Both the position numbers and the translations under genes were made by a program. Below, piece after piece: positions 58,401 through 64,000 of a stretch of 64,000 bases of DNA. The notes beneath the pieces were generated by a model. It was not told the DNA's origin, made no database searches, and saw nothing but the letters and a program-made list of their open reading frames with translations. Each line of letters starts with the position of its first letter. Positions within the stretch are counted from its first letter, which is position 1. Origin of the DNA: Bemisia tabaci (lineage: Eukaryota; Arthropoda; Insecta; Hemiptera; Aleyrodidae); assembly GCF_918797505.1 (NCBI RefSeq), contig NC_092794.1, forward strand, positions 75,181,345 through 75,245,344. Direction: 5' to 3'.

Positions 58401-61400
58401 AAAAAGGAAGAAAAACGGACCAAAGATGAAAAATTAAAAAAAATGGAGATGCTGCTAAGCTCACCGCGGTGTGAACTTTTTAAGTCGATCCGCTTGGATA
58501 ACTAAATATCTGTTTTTACCTCTCTTTTTGGTGTCTAATTTGTAGCTGCCGCGCGATATTTTTTCAACAACTTCATACGGACAATCATATTTAATACGCA
58601 GTTTTTCCGATAATTCCTTTGTCCGTGCTGGCATGTAAACTAGAACTAGGTCTCCGACTCCAAATGGTGGCTCCAATCTGTTTTTGTTTGATTGATCACG
58701 TTGATTTTGTAGGATGTCTGGGAGTTTTTTGAGAGTTTCATCTCGTATTTCATCCAGCTTTCTTAGGCGCTTTAATAATTCTGTATTTTCACATTGCGGG
58801 CGTATTTTTGCGTCGATGGGTAACTGGAATTCTTGGCCCGTGAGAAGGAAAAAAGGGCTCTGATTAGTTGTTTTGTGTGTGCTCGAGTTGTGCGCAGCGG
58901 CGATGGCAGGTAAATATTCTGGCCAACTTTGCTGATTTTCCTGTGTGAAACTTCTCAAGTAATTTCTAACACGTTTCCAAGTGTTTTCTATTAACCCGTT
59001 AGCTCTTGGAGAATAGGGTAGTGTAAATGATTTTTTGACTTCATATTGGTCAAGGAATTCATTATTTAGGTCCGATGCTAAATTTTTACCATTATCCATC
59101 ACCAGCTCTACTGGTATGCCAAAAAGTCCAAAAAATTCGGTCAAAACTGCTTCCAGCGATTTTGCTGTTATGTTTTTGACACTTTTCAGCCATAGAAATT
59201 TGGAAAAATAGTCACAGATGCCGATTATATATCTTTTCTCGTTGCCTTCTGCGTCAAATCCCTTCGTGACCGGACCCCACGCATCGATGCCAAGTTTTGT
59301 CATCACACTATTTGGAATCTTGTGTGATTTGATTTTCCCATATTTTTCGTGGTTCTGAAGTTTTTTCGCGAACTGGCATTTTTTGCAAGATAGCACTTAC
59401 TTTCTAATATCGGCATGCATTCCTTTCCAATAGAATCTTTTCCTGGCGCATTCAATGGTCTTAAATATGCCGGAGTGGCCTGAGAAAGGATCGTCGTGAA
59501 TACTCTGGAGTACTTCTTTTTTCATGTGTGATGGAATCACAGCCACTTTACTATTGATGTAGCATTTTTTCCACAGAATGCCTTCTTCGATGTAAAATGC
59601 CTCCGTTTCCTTTTTTGTTTTTGCATCTGTATTTTTGGGTTTCTTGATAGCTTCATACAGGGTGTTTAGTTTATAATCCTTTTTCTGTTCTGCCTTTAGT
59701 CGTTTTGGTTCCACTTTTCCGGTCTCTTCTTGAGCTTTTGACCGTGTTACAGCATGTACTTGAGCAATGGTTTCGGTATTGGGAGGGTAGCGAGACAGAT
59801 AGTCTGGTATTACGTTTTTCGAGCCTTTCCTCCATTCAATGTGTAATTGTATTCTGACAGTTTGAGAATTAGTTTTAGCATGCGTGCTGATGAAGTTTCC
59901 ATATTTTTGACGTATACCAGAGCTTGATTGTCCGTGTCTATTTTGAACGGCATGTTCCACAGATAATGTTTATTTTTCTCAATTCCGAAAGTGATTGCCA
60001 GGATTTCTCTCTCGCGGCTTCCCCAGTGTGATTCGTTGTTCGGTAGCACTCGCGAGAAATATCCTAAAGGTCGCACCGATCCATCTGCGTAACGTTGATT
60101 CAGGCAACTTCCTATTGCTACTTTTGATACGTCTTCGTGGAGCTGCAGGGTCGTATTTTCTGGTTCGTAAAAAGCCAACACTTCAGATGAAACTAAAGCT
60201 TGTTTTATGTTGTCAAAAGCTGTTTGTTTTTCGGCGTCCCAATGAAACTTGGCATTTTTGCGCGTTAGCTGTACTAAAGGTTCTGCATAAAAAGCCATTC
60301 TAGGAATATGAGTTCGATAATAGCTTGCGGCGGCTAGAAATGATCGAACTCCTTTCACGTCTTTCGGAGGTGGAGCATTTGCTATTGCCAGGGTCTTCTC
60401 CTTTGAAACAGATATTCCGTTTTGACTAATGTGAAAACCGAGTGCGTCACATTCTCTCATGGCCAGGCGACTTTTTTTTAGTTTTAGTAAAAGTTTAGCT
60501 TGTCTACAAAATTCGAAAAATTCCTCCAATTTTTGTAGATGACCCGCAAAACCTCCTTCGGTGTTGTAGACGTAAAAGTCGTCCATGTAATTCAAAACAC
60601 CCCTGTACAACATTGGACTGAAAGCTTTTGCCATCAGCTGGCCGAATCGAAGCGGAGAGATGGACAGACCCTGTGGTAGAACGCAGAATTCGTAATGATT
60701 GTCAAAGGTGCTGAACGCGCAATAAGATGATGACTCCTTATCAAGTTTAATTTGGGAGTATCCTTGCTCCAAGTCGAAGCAGCTGATGTATTATGCCCCA
60801 TTTAGGCAGCTTAATACATCATCGACCCACACCAGAGGAAAAGTCTCCGCGTGGATTTTCTCGTTGAGTTTACGCAAATCAACCACTGGTCTGTATTTCC
60901 CGACCTCTCGTTTTGAAACCAGCATAAGAGGTGATGCATATGCTGAGGTTGACGGACGGATGATTTGCGCACGTAGCATTTCGTCGATGTATTTCTTAAT
61001 CAAAACGCGTTGTTGTTTCCCGGTTCTAAAAGGGGGTTTGTGGACCGGCGTCGAATCTTTCAAAATTAATTTTTGAGGTTCAAAGTTTGCTTGCCCTCCG
61101 ATAAATTGTGTATCGGACCAGGCAAAAACATCTTGATATTTCAGAATGAGGTTTTCCAGTTGGTCTTTTTGTATCTTACTTAGTTCCTTGTTACATTCGA
61201 TTTCAGAGAGGCGAGTTTTTTCTGAGCTTGATTTTGAATTAGCTTCATTTGAGTTTTTGGCTCTCGTGGGTCCTTCTTCTACCGTATTCGTCATAGCTGC
61301 GGTTTCTTCGTTTTCTTCACTTCCTGAGGCTTCGTATTGAAATTCGATTCGATTGCGCGTGCGCACTCCCTGGCCGCTCTGATTCGACGCTGTAATCGTC

Positions 61401-62883
61401 ATCCAGCGAACTTGACCGGTCATTTCCGATCATGACCGATCCTGATCATGGAAACTTTCGCATCTCATCACAAAGTTCTTGTATGCCTATTGGTACCTGC
61501 TTAGATAGGGGTTATAACTGCGGAAACGGGGATGAAGAAATACAAGAAAAAGGTCAAGCCTTCTGACTAAATGAAGGAAGCCGCAGTAATAATGGTATGT
61601 GCGCATACATGTAGTTTTAATGCCCAATAGCTAAATTAAATGGACCACTTGAGAAGTATCACCCCTGTAAACATTGCATTCGTTCTCCACGTGTTTTTCC
61701 CGCATATGCCATTATTGCAGCCACCGCCTCAATTATGCTTTTTCTTGAGGTAACCCTATTATGCTGAGACTGGTTTATCATCTGGCTACGTTAAGACCAA
61801 AGAAGTGCTACGTTAACGATGGTTGGTGTTGACATGGTGTGCAATTCGAATTGGTACTCTTGTATCATTTACCATTTGACAGTGACTGTACAGGCTCATT
61901 TTCTGCTAAAAACCAAAGGAGTCACTCCCAAGAGTGTTCTGCCGCAAACATTTAAGTCACAAAAAAGATTGAGGTCTCGCCAGAAAGGGAAGATTGTGAC
62001 CTGACTTAAAATTAGATAAAATTTTCAAAGTTGTTACCATAAAAAATTAATAATTTATTCTATGAAAAGCATTTTTTAATAGCTCAAATTCTCTATTTTC
62101 AGAGATCTCCAGCCACGCCTGAAATTCGGAAAAATCCATTACAGACATATTCTCCAAACAGGACATCGCCCACAAAACAGTTAAGTCCTCAAAAAACAGC
62201 ATGGCCACAACCATTTAGTTCACCACGTTTGAAAAACCCAAGTCAATTTTCCCCAGTTACTTCCCACACCAGCCCTTCCAAGTCAGCCTCATATTCTCCA
62301 AACAAGACATCGCCTATGAAACAGATCAATCCTCAAAAAACCACGTGGCTACAACCATTCAGTCAGCTAAGTTCCACAAATCCAAGTGAATCCTGCCCAG
62401 TTACTTCTCATACTAGCCCTCTCAAGTCAGCCTCACCTCGCCGAATCAATCTTTTAAGTCCAAAAAGACCATCAAAGAACACTCCTAACCCAGGCTTCGT
62501 CCTTCAAAAAGCCATCGCATATGAACAAGCTGTAAGTCCCACCAAAAATATTGTTCAGGACCCTGCTGAATTGTCTTTAGCGGAGAGAAAGGCACTCTTC
62601 GAAAAAAATAACAGCAAACCTATTCTCCCTAAGGTACCTTTTGGTCAACCACTTCCCGTCAATAATAAGCGAACAAATACTCACATTATGGAAGCTTGCG
62701 CAACTTCAACAATGAAGGTAAATAATTTACCTTGGTCTCTCAAGCAAGAAGTCATAGTAAATTCAACAAAAAAAGGAAATAATTTACCTTACTCTCCAAT
62801 CAAGGACAAATTGCCGGCAAATATGACTATGGAAACTGATGATTCGTCTAACTCATCCAAGAAGAATCCAGTGCACTCGGCAG
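31389..62883 (+). CDS. anillin, N-terminal half (six exons, continues beyond 64000)
   Basis: Anillin is the cytokinetic-ring scaffold that binds F-actin, myosin II, RhoA and septins; the fly gene is scraps. The coding exons are 31389-31406, 32715-33228, 34788-34922, 47904-48082, 48936-49250 and 62103-62883, totalling 1942 nt (647 codons plus one base). All phases agree (0, 1, 1, 0, 0, 1) and all junctions are GT/AG. Diagnostic segments: MDSFTE then RMMERAKARKDRLKNQL at the N-terminus; RLKKLGALYG in exon 3; SARLAALASQINQWEDDV in exon 4, matching the conserved WEDD helix; and SLAERKALFEKN in exon 6. The region is mostly disordered, rich in Ser/Pro and S/T-P sites, as in the family. The anillin-homology and PH domains must lie beyond the window. 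Introns 3 and 5 are about 13 kb each, swollen by nested transposons. Confidence is high for identity and slightly lower for completeness, since a small in-phase exon could hide in the large introns. Confidence 0.92.
32715..33228 (+). CDS. anillin exon 2
   Basis: The acceptor TTTTTTAG precedes CGG. The exon encodes the basic ERAKARKDRLKNQLK helix and a Ser-rich disordered stretch. Donor GTAAGT at 33229, phase 1. Confidence 0.93.
33229..34787 (+). other. anillin intron 2
   Basis: 1.56 kb. It holds one short inverted-repeat element (33661-33779) and otherwise unassigned AT-rich sequence. Confidence 0.6.
33661..33779. mobile_element. short inverted-repeat MITE (GGCCGATTATTGAAA ends)
   Basis: 119 bp. 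The left GGCCGATTATTGAAAGTTTA, continuing to CAGCCCGATAAGACA, is mirrored by TGTCTTGTCGTATCGGGCTG, continuing to TTTCAATAATCGGGCC. No TSD fixed. Confidence 0.75.
34788..34922 (+). CDS. anillin exon 3
   Basis: The acceptor TGCGTAG ends at 34787. 135 nt encode IIRPGEEVTIEADPQDIEE, an acidic linker, and KMRLKKLGALYG. Donor GTATAA, phase 1. Confidence 0.88.
34923..35340 (+). other. anillin intron 3, proximal part
   Basis: Unassigned. The stretch 35296-35335 (AAAGGGTATCCCTGGGTAAT...) is repeated directly at about 36150-36190. Confidence 0.5.
35345..37598. repeat. 2.25-kb inverted repeat with GGTCATTCCATG ends facing outward
   Basis: Arms 35345-35800 and 37170-37598 are reverse complements of about 430 bp (about 95% by eye). 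They include GGCATGTCCACAATGTGGTC and its complement, and each contains one GGTCATTCCATG end pointing out of the palindrome (near 35474 and 37463). The centre (35800-37170) has no gene. Confidence 0.8.
37463..38566. mobile_element. 1.1-kb palindromic element, GGTCATTCCATG family, both ends present
   Basis: Left GGTCATTCCATGTCAAATCA and right ...TATGCATGGAATGATCC are complements. Arms of about 350-400 bp (37463-37870 and 38165-38566) enclose a GC-rich core (37925-38100). GTCAG occurs just outside each end, a possible 5-bp TSD. It overlaps the right arm of the preceding repeat. Confidence 0.75.
38605..38882. mobile_element. hAT-like MITE (CAGGGTTGCCAC ends)
   Basis: 278 bp, ends CAGGGTTGCCAC...GTGGCAACCCT, with internal GTCAGGGAAA repeats. 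The flanks CTGAAAGC/CTGAAACT agree at six of eight bases, an aged 8-bp TSD. Similar elements are widespread in insects. Confidence 0.75.
39340..39475. repeat. CGATCGAAA subterminal repeats, left
   Basis: About ten copies of CGATCGAAR/CGATCGAT words in 135 bp. Inferred as subterminal transposase-binding repeats of the hAT element. Confidence 0.75.
39479..41796. mobile_element. 2.3-kb near-perfect palindrome (CGGTGCCCCTGAACTCAC ends)
   Basis: The left arm 39479-about 40586 and right arm about 40618-41796 are reverse complements at roughly 97-98% by eye over about 1.1 kb. The loop is only about 30 bp at 40603. The right arm carries a 71-bp insertion (about 40862-40932) absent from the left. Each arm contains an internal direct duplication of about 320 bp (39740-39980 against 40060-40300). 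No coding sequence. Confidence 0.93.
42468..42500. repeat. (CA)n microsatellite
   Basis: ACGCACACACACACACACACC and further CA/CCTC units. Confidence 0.9.
43682..43895. repeat. exact tandem duplication, 2 x 107 bp
   Basis: The unit AGGTGTAAATTGTAATCAGA...AAAAGAAAGTA occurs twice head to tail with no difference that I can see (43682-43788 and 43789-43895). A recent event or an assembly artefact. Confidence 0.92.
46140..46960. repeat. diverged tandem repeat, period about 380-480 bp
   Basis: Landmarks recur in order: TTGGCGATCG (46171, 46549), AAAGGCGAC, CCTTGC(C)TGAAA/CCTTGCCCGAAA (46309, 46752), TAGGTTT-AGTTGACGCGA (46345, 46790), and TCAAAATGT-CGC-GG-TGAATGTGAGG (46384, 46860). This explains the long open frame on the minus strand (46787-45762), which has low-complexity Ser/Leu composition and no family resemblance. 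Confidence 0.65.
47341..47515. repeat. A-rich low-complexity tracts
   Basis: Two stretches of A with occasional T (about 47341-47372 and 47470-47501). Confidence 0.8.
47515..47660. repeat. CGATCGAAA subterminal repeats, right
   Basis: The same TTTCGATCGAG/CGATCGAAAC words near the right end, in inverse orientation to the left set. Confidence 0.75.
47904..48082 (+). CDS. anillin exon 4 (WEDD helix)
   Basis: The acceptor ATTACTAG ends at 47903. The exon encodes SRVSSPIQQTEELFAAEE, then SARLAALASQINQWEDDV, the best-conserved N-terminal anillin helix. Donor GTAAGT, phase 0. Confidence 0.93.
48083..48935 (+). other. anillin intron 4
   Basis: 853 bp, AT-rich, with a T-run of about 24 (48831-48854) ending near the acceptor region. 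No element recognised. Confidence 0.6.
48936..49250 (+). CDS. anillin exon 5
   Basis: The acceptor TTTAAG precedes GTG. 105 codons cover KGKDETPRFQHSVTFQSPKK and a hydrophobic/acidic VRWDVEFKSPVEE segment. Donor GTAATT, phase 0. The acceptor pyrimidine tract is weak. Confidence 0.85.
50142..50278. mobile_element. MITE, GGACTGCATTTTGC family, copy 2 (TSD AATT)
   Basis: 137 bp, flanked by AATT on both sides (50138-50141, 50279-50282). The related arm at about 54548-54565 reads GCCAATTATTGGCCCTAA without the element, a natural empty site. Confidence 0.93.
50675..51771 (+). pseudogene. decayed gene of an uncharacterised multicopy family, interrupted by a MITE
   Basis: The frame starts ATG TCA TTT AAG at 50675 and reads KCFDPFKYPKKVSRATLRVI...; it is broken by a stop at about 50800 and a one-base shift near 50865. 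It then runs open to the MITE at 51070. Removing the MITE and one TSD copy restores the frame, and it continues with KRKAESVV, LPALAPPSWGRPRRIDEF, a stop at 51606, and GKGTLAVPES... ending TGA at 51769-51771. The layout (C-x-DPF block, then a P-x-SW block and an SRM block) reminds me of an uncharacterised multicopy family of aphids, Hydra and other invertebrates; I cannot confirm this without a search. It lies inside a large inverted-repeat element, so it is plausibly transposon-encoded. It looks 3'-truncated relative to my memory of that family. Confidence 0.6.
51070..51322. mobile_element. MITE, CGACGGTGTAAG family, copy 2 (TSD TTAT)
   Basis: 253 bp, the same length as copy 1 at 3535-3787, flanked by TTAT (51066-51069, 51323-51326). 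It splits the open frame of the pseudogene. Confidence 0.93.
51772..53027. other. interior of the 5.7-kb element, unassigned
   Basis: No gene recognised. 52380-52590 is T-rich and pairs with 54310-54500. Confidence 0.5.
53028..53520. repeat. dispersed repeat, copy 2 (inverse of 18264-18870)
   Basis: A reverse-complement relative of the 18-kb repeat, sharing AAGCTCAATCAACAACATGA, CTGCGCCTGCCATAATTATT and the GTTTATGCGGG motif. It lacks the paired palindromes of copy 1. Confidence 0.75.
53806..54218. mobile_element. hAT-type MITE, CAGAGATGG family, copy 2 (8-bp TSD)
   Basis: 413 bp, flanked by CGCATCAC (53798-53805, 54219-54226). Inverted in orientation relative to copy 1 at 18999-19418. Confidence 0.93.
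55282..56162. other. anillin intron 5, unassigned stretch
   Basis: 880 bp of AT-rich sequence between two transposons. No gene or paired repeat was recognised. Confidence 0.6.
56167..56778 (-). repeat. 3' LTR, 612 bp
   Basis: TGTGA at 56778 (minus) and TCACA at 56167. It contains a two-copy tandem repeat of about 71 bp (56218-56350, CTCGRGGAAGGWGGCGATRG units) and a G-run at about 56383-56391. Confidence 0.83.
56950..57390. repeat. AG/AAAT-rich low-complexity tract
   Basis: About 440 bp almost free of C on the plus strand, inside the retroelement between its 3' LTR and the downstream frames. Open frames here are compositional. Confidence 0.8.
57572..58130 (-). pseudogene. open frames between integrase and 3' LTR, function unknown
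   Basis: Two minus-strand frames (58058-57795, and 57784-57572 in another frame) lie downstream of integrase. The first can be extended upstream over one stop to a MDEP start near 58110. It is acidic and polar, with DVDWSAFDQYVEP and LQEYKKLREDYNNSIV, and has no signal peptide or membrane segment. It could be a third ORF of the retroelement or host sequence captured by it. I do not recognise it, and I see nothing env-like. Confidence 0.35.
58461..61354 (-). pseudogene. pol: pol: reverse transcriptase, RNase H, integrase (two stops, one frameshift)
   Basis: Segments on the minus strand: 61354-60791 (fingers of RT, with KYRPVVDLRKLNEKI), 60790-59830 (palm with the catalytic YMDD, thumb, then RNase H with candidate D-E-D at EDVS, SREREILAI and IDTDNQAL), 59830-59397 (tether and the start of integrase, H-x6-H) and 59396-58461 (CKKC completing the HHCC finger, core with D, MDNG and ENTWK, then a C-terminal domain). 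The second Asp and Glu of the integrase are separated by exactly 35 residues (DD35E). Breaks: in-frame TAA at 60793-60791, a one-base shift at about 59830, and in-frame TAA at 59399-59397. The breaks are few, so the copy is fairly young. Gag and protease are absent because of the 5' deletion. Confidence 0.9.
61355..61472 (-). repeat. 5' LTR remnant, 118 bp
   Basis: Identical to 56661-56778 except for a few substitutions. It ends at TGTGA beside the TSD. Its inner edge (GCGCACGCGC) marks the deletion junction with pol. Confidence 0.88.
61477..62102 (+). other. anillin intron 5, distal end
   Basis: 626 bp up to the exon 6 acceptor. No element recognised. Confidence 0.6.
62103..62883 (+). CDS. 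anillin exon 6 with 48-residue tandem repeat
   Basis: The acceptor ATTTTCAG ends at 62102. 260 codons; donor GTAATA, phase 1. The first third is a tandem pair of about 48 residues, each with YSPNxTSPxKQ, PQKT-W-QPFS and PVTSHTSPxKSAS, rich in S/T-P and TSPxK (CDK-like) sites. Later it carries SLAERKALFEKN. Confidence 0.9.
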
Positions 62884-64000
62884 GTAATAGACTCAACAAA
62901 ATATTTGTCTTGTGAACTTCTCATTTAACTTGGAAAAACGATTTATCCAATCGATAATTAAGTACTCACAAAATTATTTATCCGCTGCAATTTTAGCAAT
63001 CGCCAGGATCTGTTAATTTCTTTTTTGCACTTCAATCTAGCTCTGTTCCAAGAGAAAGCTGAAGCCATGAACTTAAAGACCGATTCTTGAAGGATTATAA
63101 TCTGATTTTTGGTAACTAAACAGACAGCCAATTTTATTGATATTTTTTCTTCCAAAATAGTCTTTTAAAAGTATGAGCCTGAAAATTTGTTCGTTTTTTA
63201 CTTCCAGATTCATGGGTACGTACTTAATTCATTGTATCTTAATCACAAGTAAAAATATATTTTTCCTACCATCACCTTCAATCCATTAATAGCACAATTT
63301 TGAAGGAGCAATTATGTAAAGGATAGTATTTTCGAACAGTAAAGTCCAATTTTTATAACCTGTTTGAAGTCCTTATTGATGAAAAGCCCAGCAGTGTCAT
63401 CTATGATAGGAGACAGAACGTTTTAAGATACTAAAATGGACCAATTTTAGTGTTTTATACGGCATTTCAATGTTTGACCACCTGTAGCAGAAAATTACGT
63501 ACATGACCAAGTTGAAGTTTGGTGCGATAACTCCTTTAGTTTAAAGGGTGTGCTTTCTTGGTGGCAGATGTTTTTGCAAAAACTACCAAAAGGGATACAA
63601 GGTTTAAAAAACATGCAAATGGGTCAGTGCAATATTGGTGGCATATCATTTTAGCAGAATATTTACTAGCCTGTCTTTATGTGGAAAAGGTTGTTTCATC
63701 TGCCATTGGAACTGAGCCCAGAATGAAATCTTCTCATCTTTTCAGGTATTAAAAAGCTTGAAAAAAAGAAAGCCGAAACTAAAAAACTCAAACTCACAAA
63801 AATTAATTAAAATTGCCGATGTGTTTCAGGGCTGCCCTGTAGCTCCGAAACGCGTCAGCAATTTTAATTAATTTTTGTGAGTTTGAATTTTTTAGTTTCG
63901 GCTTTCTTTATTTTCATTATTTAGCTCACAGTTTGTTATCTTGATTTCCCGTTTGTTTTGTTTAGTTTTTGTTACTTTCGGTTCGTTACATTAAAAAACT
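62884..64000 (+). other. anillin intron 6, partial
   Basis: No further anillin exon is recognisable up to the window edge. It contains one palindromic element (63768-63912). Confidence 0.6.
63768..63912. repeat. imperfect palindrome, possibly Penelope-like terminus
   Basis: GCCGAAACTAAAAAACTCAA, continuing to AATTAATTAAAATTGC, is mirrored over about 70 bp. The centre reads GGGCTGCCCTGTAGCTCCGAAACGCGTC. The CCGAAACGCGTC word recalls the hammerhead-bearing ends of Penelope-like elements, but the CTGATGA core is not intact. Confidence 0.45.

Larger units (their letters stand above)
56167..61472 (-). mobile_element. Ty3/gypsy-like LTR retrotransposon, 5'-deleted (TSD AAGT)
   Basis: The element lies on the minus strand in anillin intron 5. 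AAGT flanks it (56163-56166 and 61473-61476). The 3' LTR is 56778-56167; its ends read TGTGA...TCACA, and a polypurine tract GGAGAGAGGAA (56789-56779) sits directly before it. Only the first 118 nt of the 5' LTR survive (61472-61355). The sequence then jumps into pol, so the rest of the LTR, the primer-binding site, gag and protease are deleted. Within pol the order RT, RNase H, integrase is typical of Ty3/gypsy. The fragment cannot move by itself. Confidence 0.88.

Noticed and set aside
56661..61472. The matching minus-strand frames at the two ends of the retroelement, considered as a shared N-terminal peptide
   Set aside because: They are LTR sequence (the first 118 nt of the LTR) read through by chance, not a protein domain.
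63558..63752. Plus-strand 64-residue frame as a further anillin exon
   Set aside because: No acceptor in the right phase (1), and no anillin-like sequence.

Overview
This is eukaryotic nuclear DNA, AT-rich, with spliced genes and very dense transposon debris. The gene content (unkempt, a UPF0547/C16orf87 homologue, anillin) points to an insect. The style of the short inverted-repeat elements reminds me of hemipterans such as whiteflies, but that is a memory-based impression and not a species call. I resolved three host genes to exon level by matching open frames, GT/AG boundaries and codon phase.

Layout. (1) 1-3021, minus strand: the first three coding exons of unkempt, a CCCH zinc-finger RNA-binding protein. 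The gene continues off the left edge. (2) 3022-3237: a 216-bp head-to-head promoter. (3) 3238-5985, plus strand: a complete three-exon C16orf87/UPF0547 homologue of 164 aa. (4) About 6.0-31.2 kb: a 25-kb gene-free block made largely of inverted-repeat (foldback) elements and MITEs, with two tRNA-like SINE heads and low-complexity tracts. (5) 31389-62883 and beyond, plus strand: the 5' half of anillin. Six coding exons are visible (a six-codon first exon, then 514, 135, 179, 315 and 781 nt). The two 13-kb introns are packed with nested transposons, and the gene continues off the right edge.

Mobile DNA. Several insertions can be proved from target-site duplications (TSDs) read directly. Five hAT-type insertions have an 8-bp TSD: 18999-19418, 28438-28749, 28849-29300, 53806-54218 and the 8.35-kb composite 39325-47674. 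A Mutator-like MITE with a 9-bp TSD sits at 30994-31196, about 190 bp upstream of the anillin ATG. Two MITE families have 4-bp TSDs, with two copies each. A foldback element at 22394-24154 is flanked by TTAA. A Ty3/gypsy-like LTR element on the minus strand (56167-61472, TSD AAGT) keeps RT, RNase H and a DD35E integrase, but has lost most of its 5' LTR plus gag and protease. Roughly ten palindromes of 0.6-5.7 kb occur. The most striking is a nearly perfect 2.3-kb palindrome inside anillin intron 3, which would fold into a hairpin with arms of about 1.1 kb in the pre-mRNA.

Most interesting candidate: a group of elements whose ends read GGTCATTCCATG (9.9, 35.5, 37.5, 38.6, 49.6 and 55.3 kb). 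The largest pair of ends encloses a decayed gene of an uncharacterised multicopy protein family, so these may be the ends and coding part of a poorly described DNA transposon lineage. No bacterial genes, CRISPR arrays or intact viral genomes were seen.
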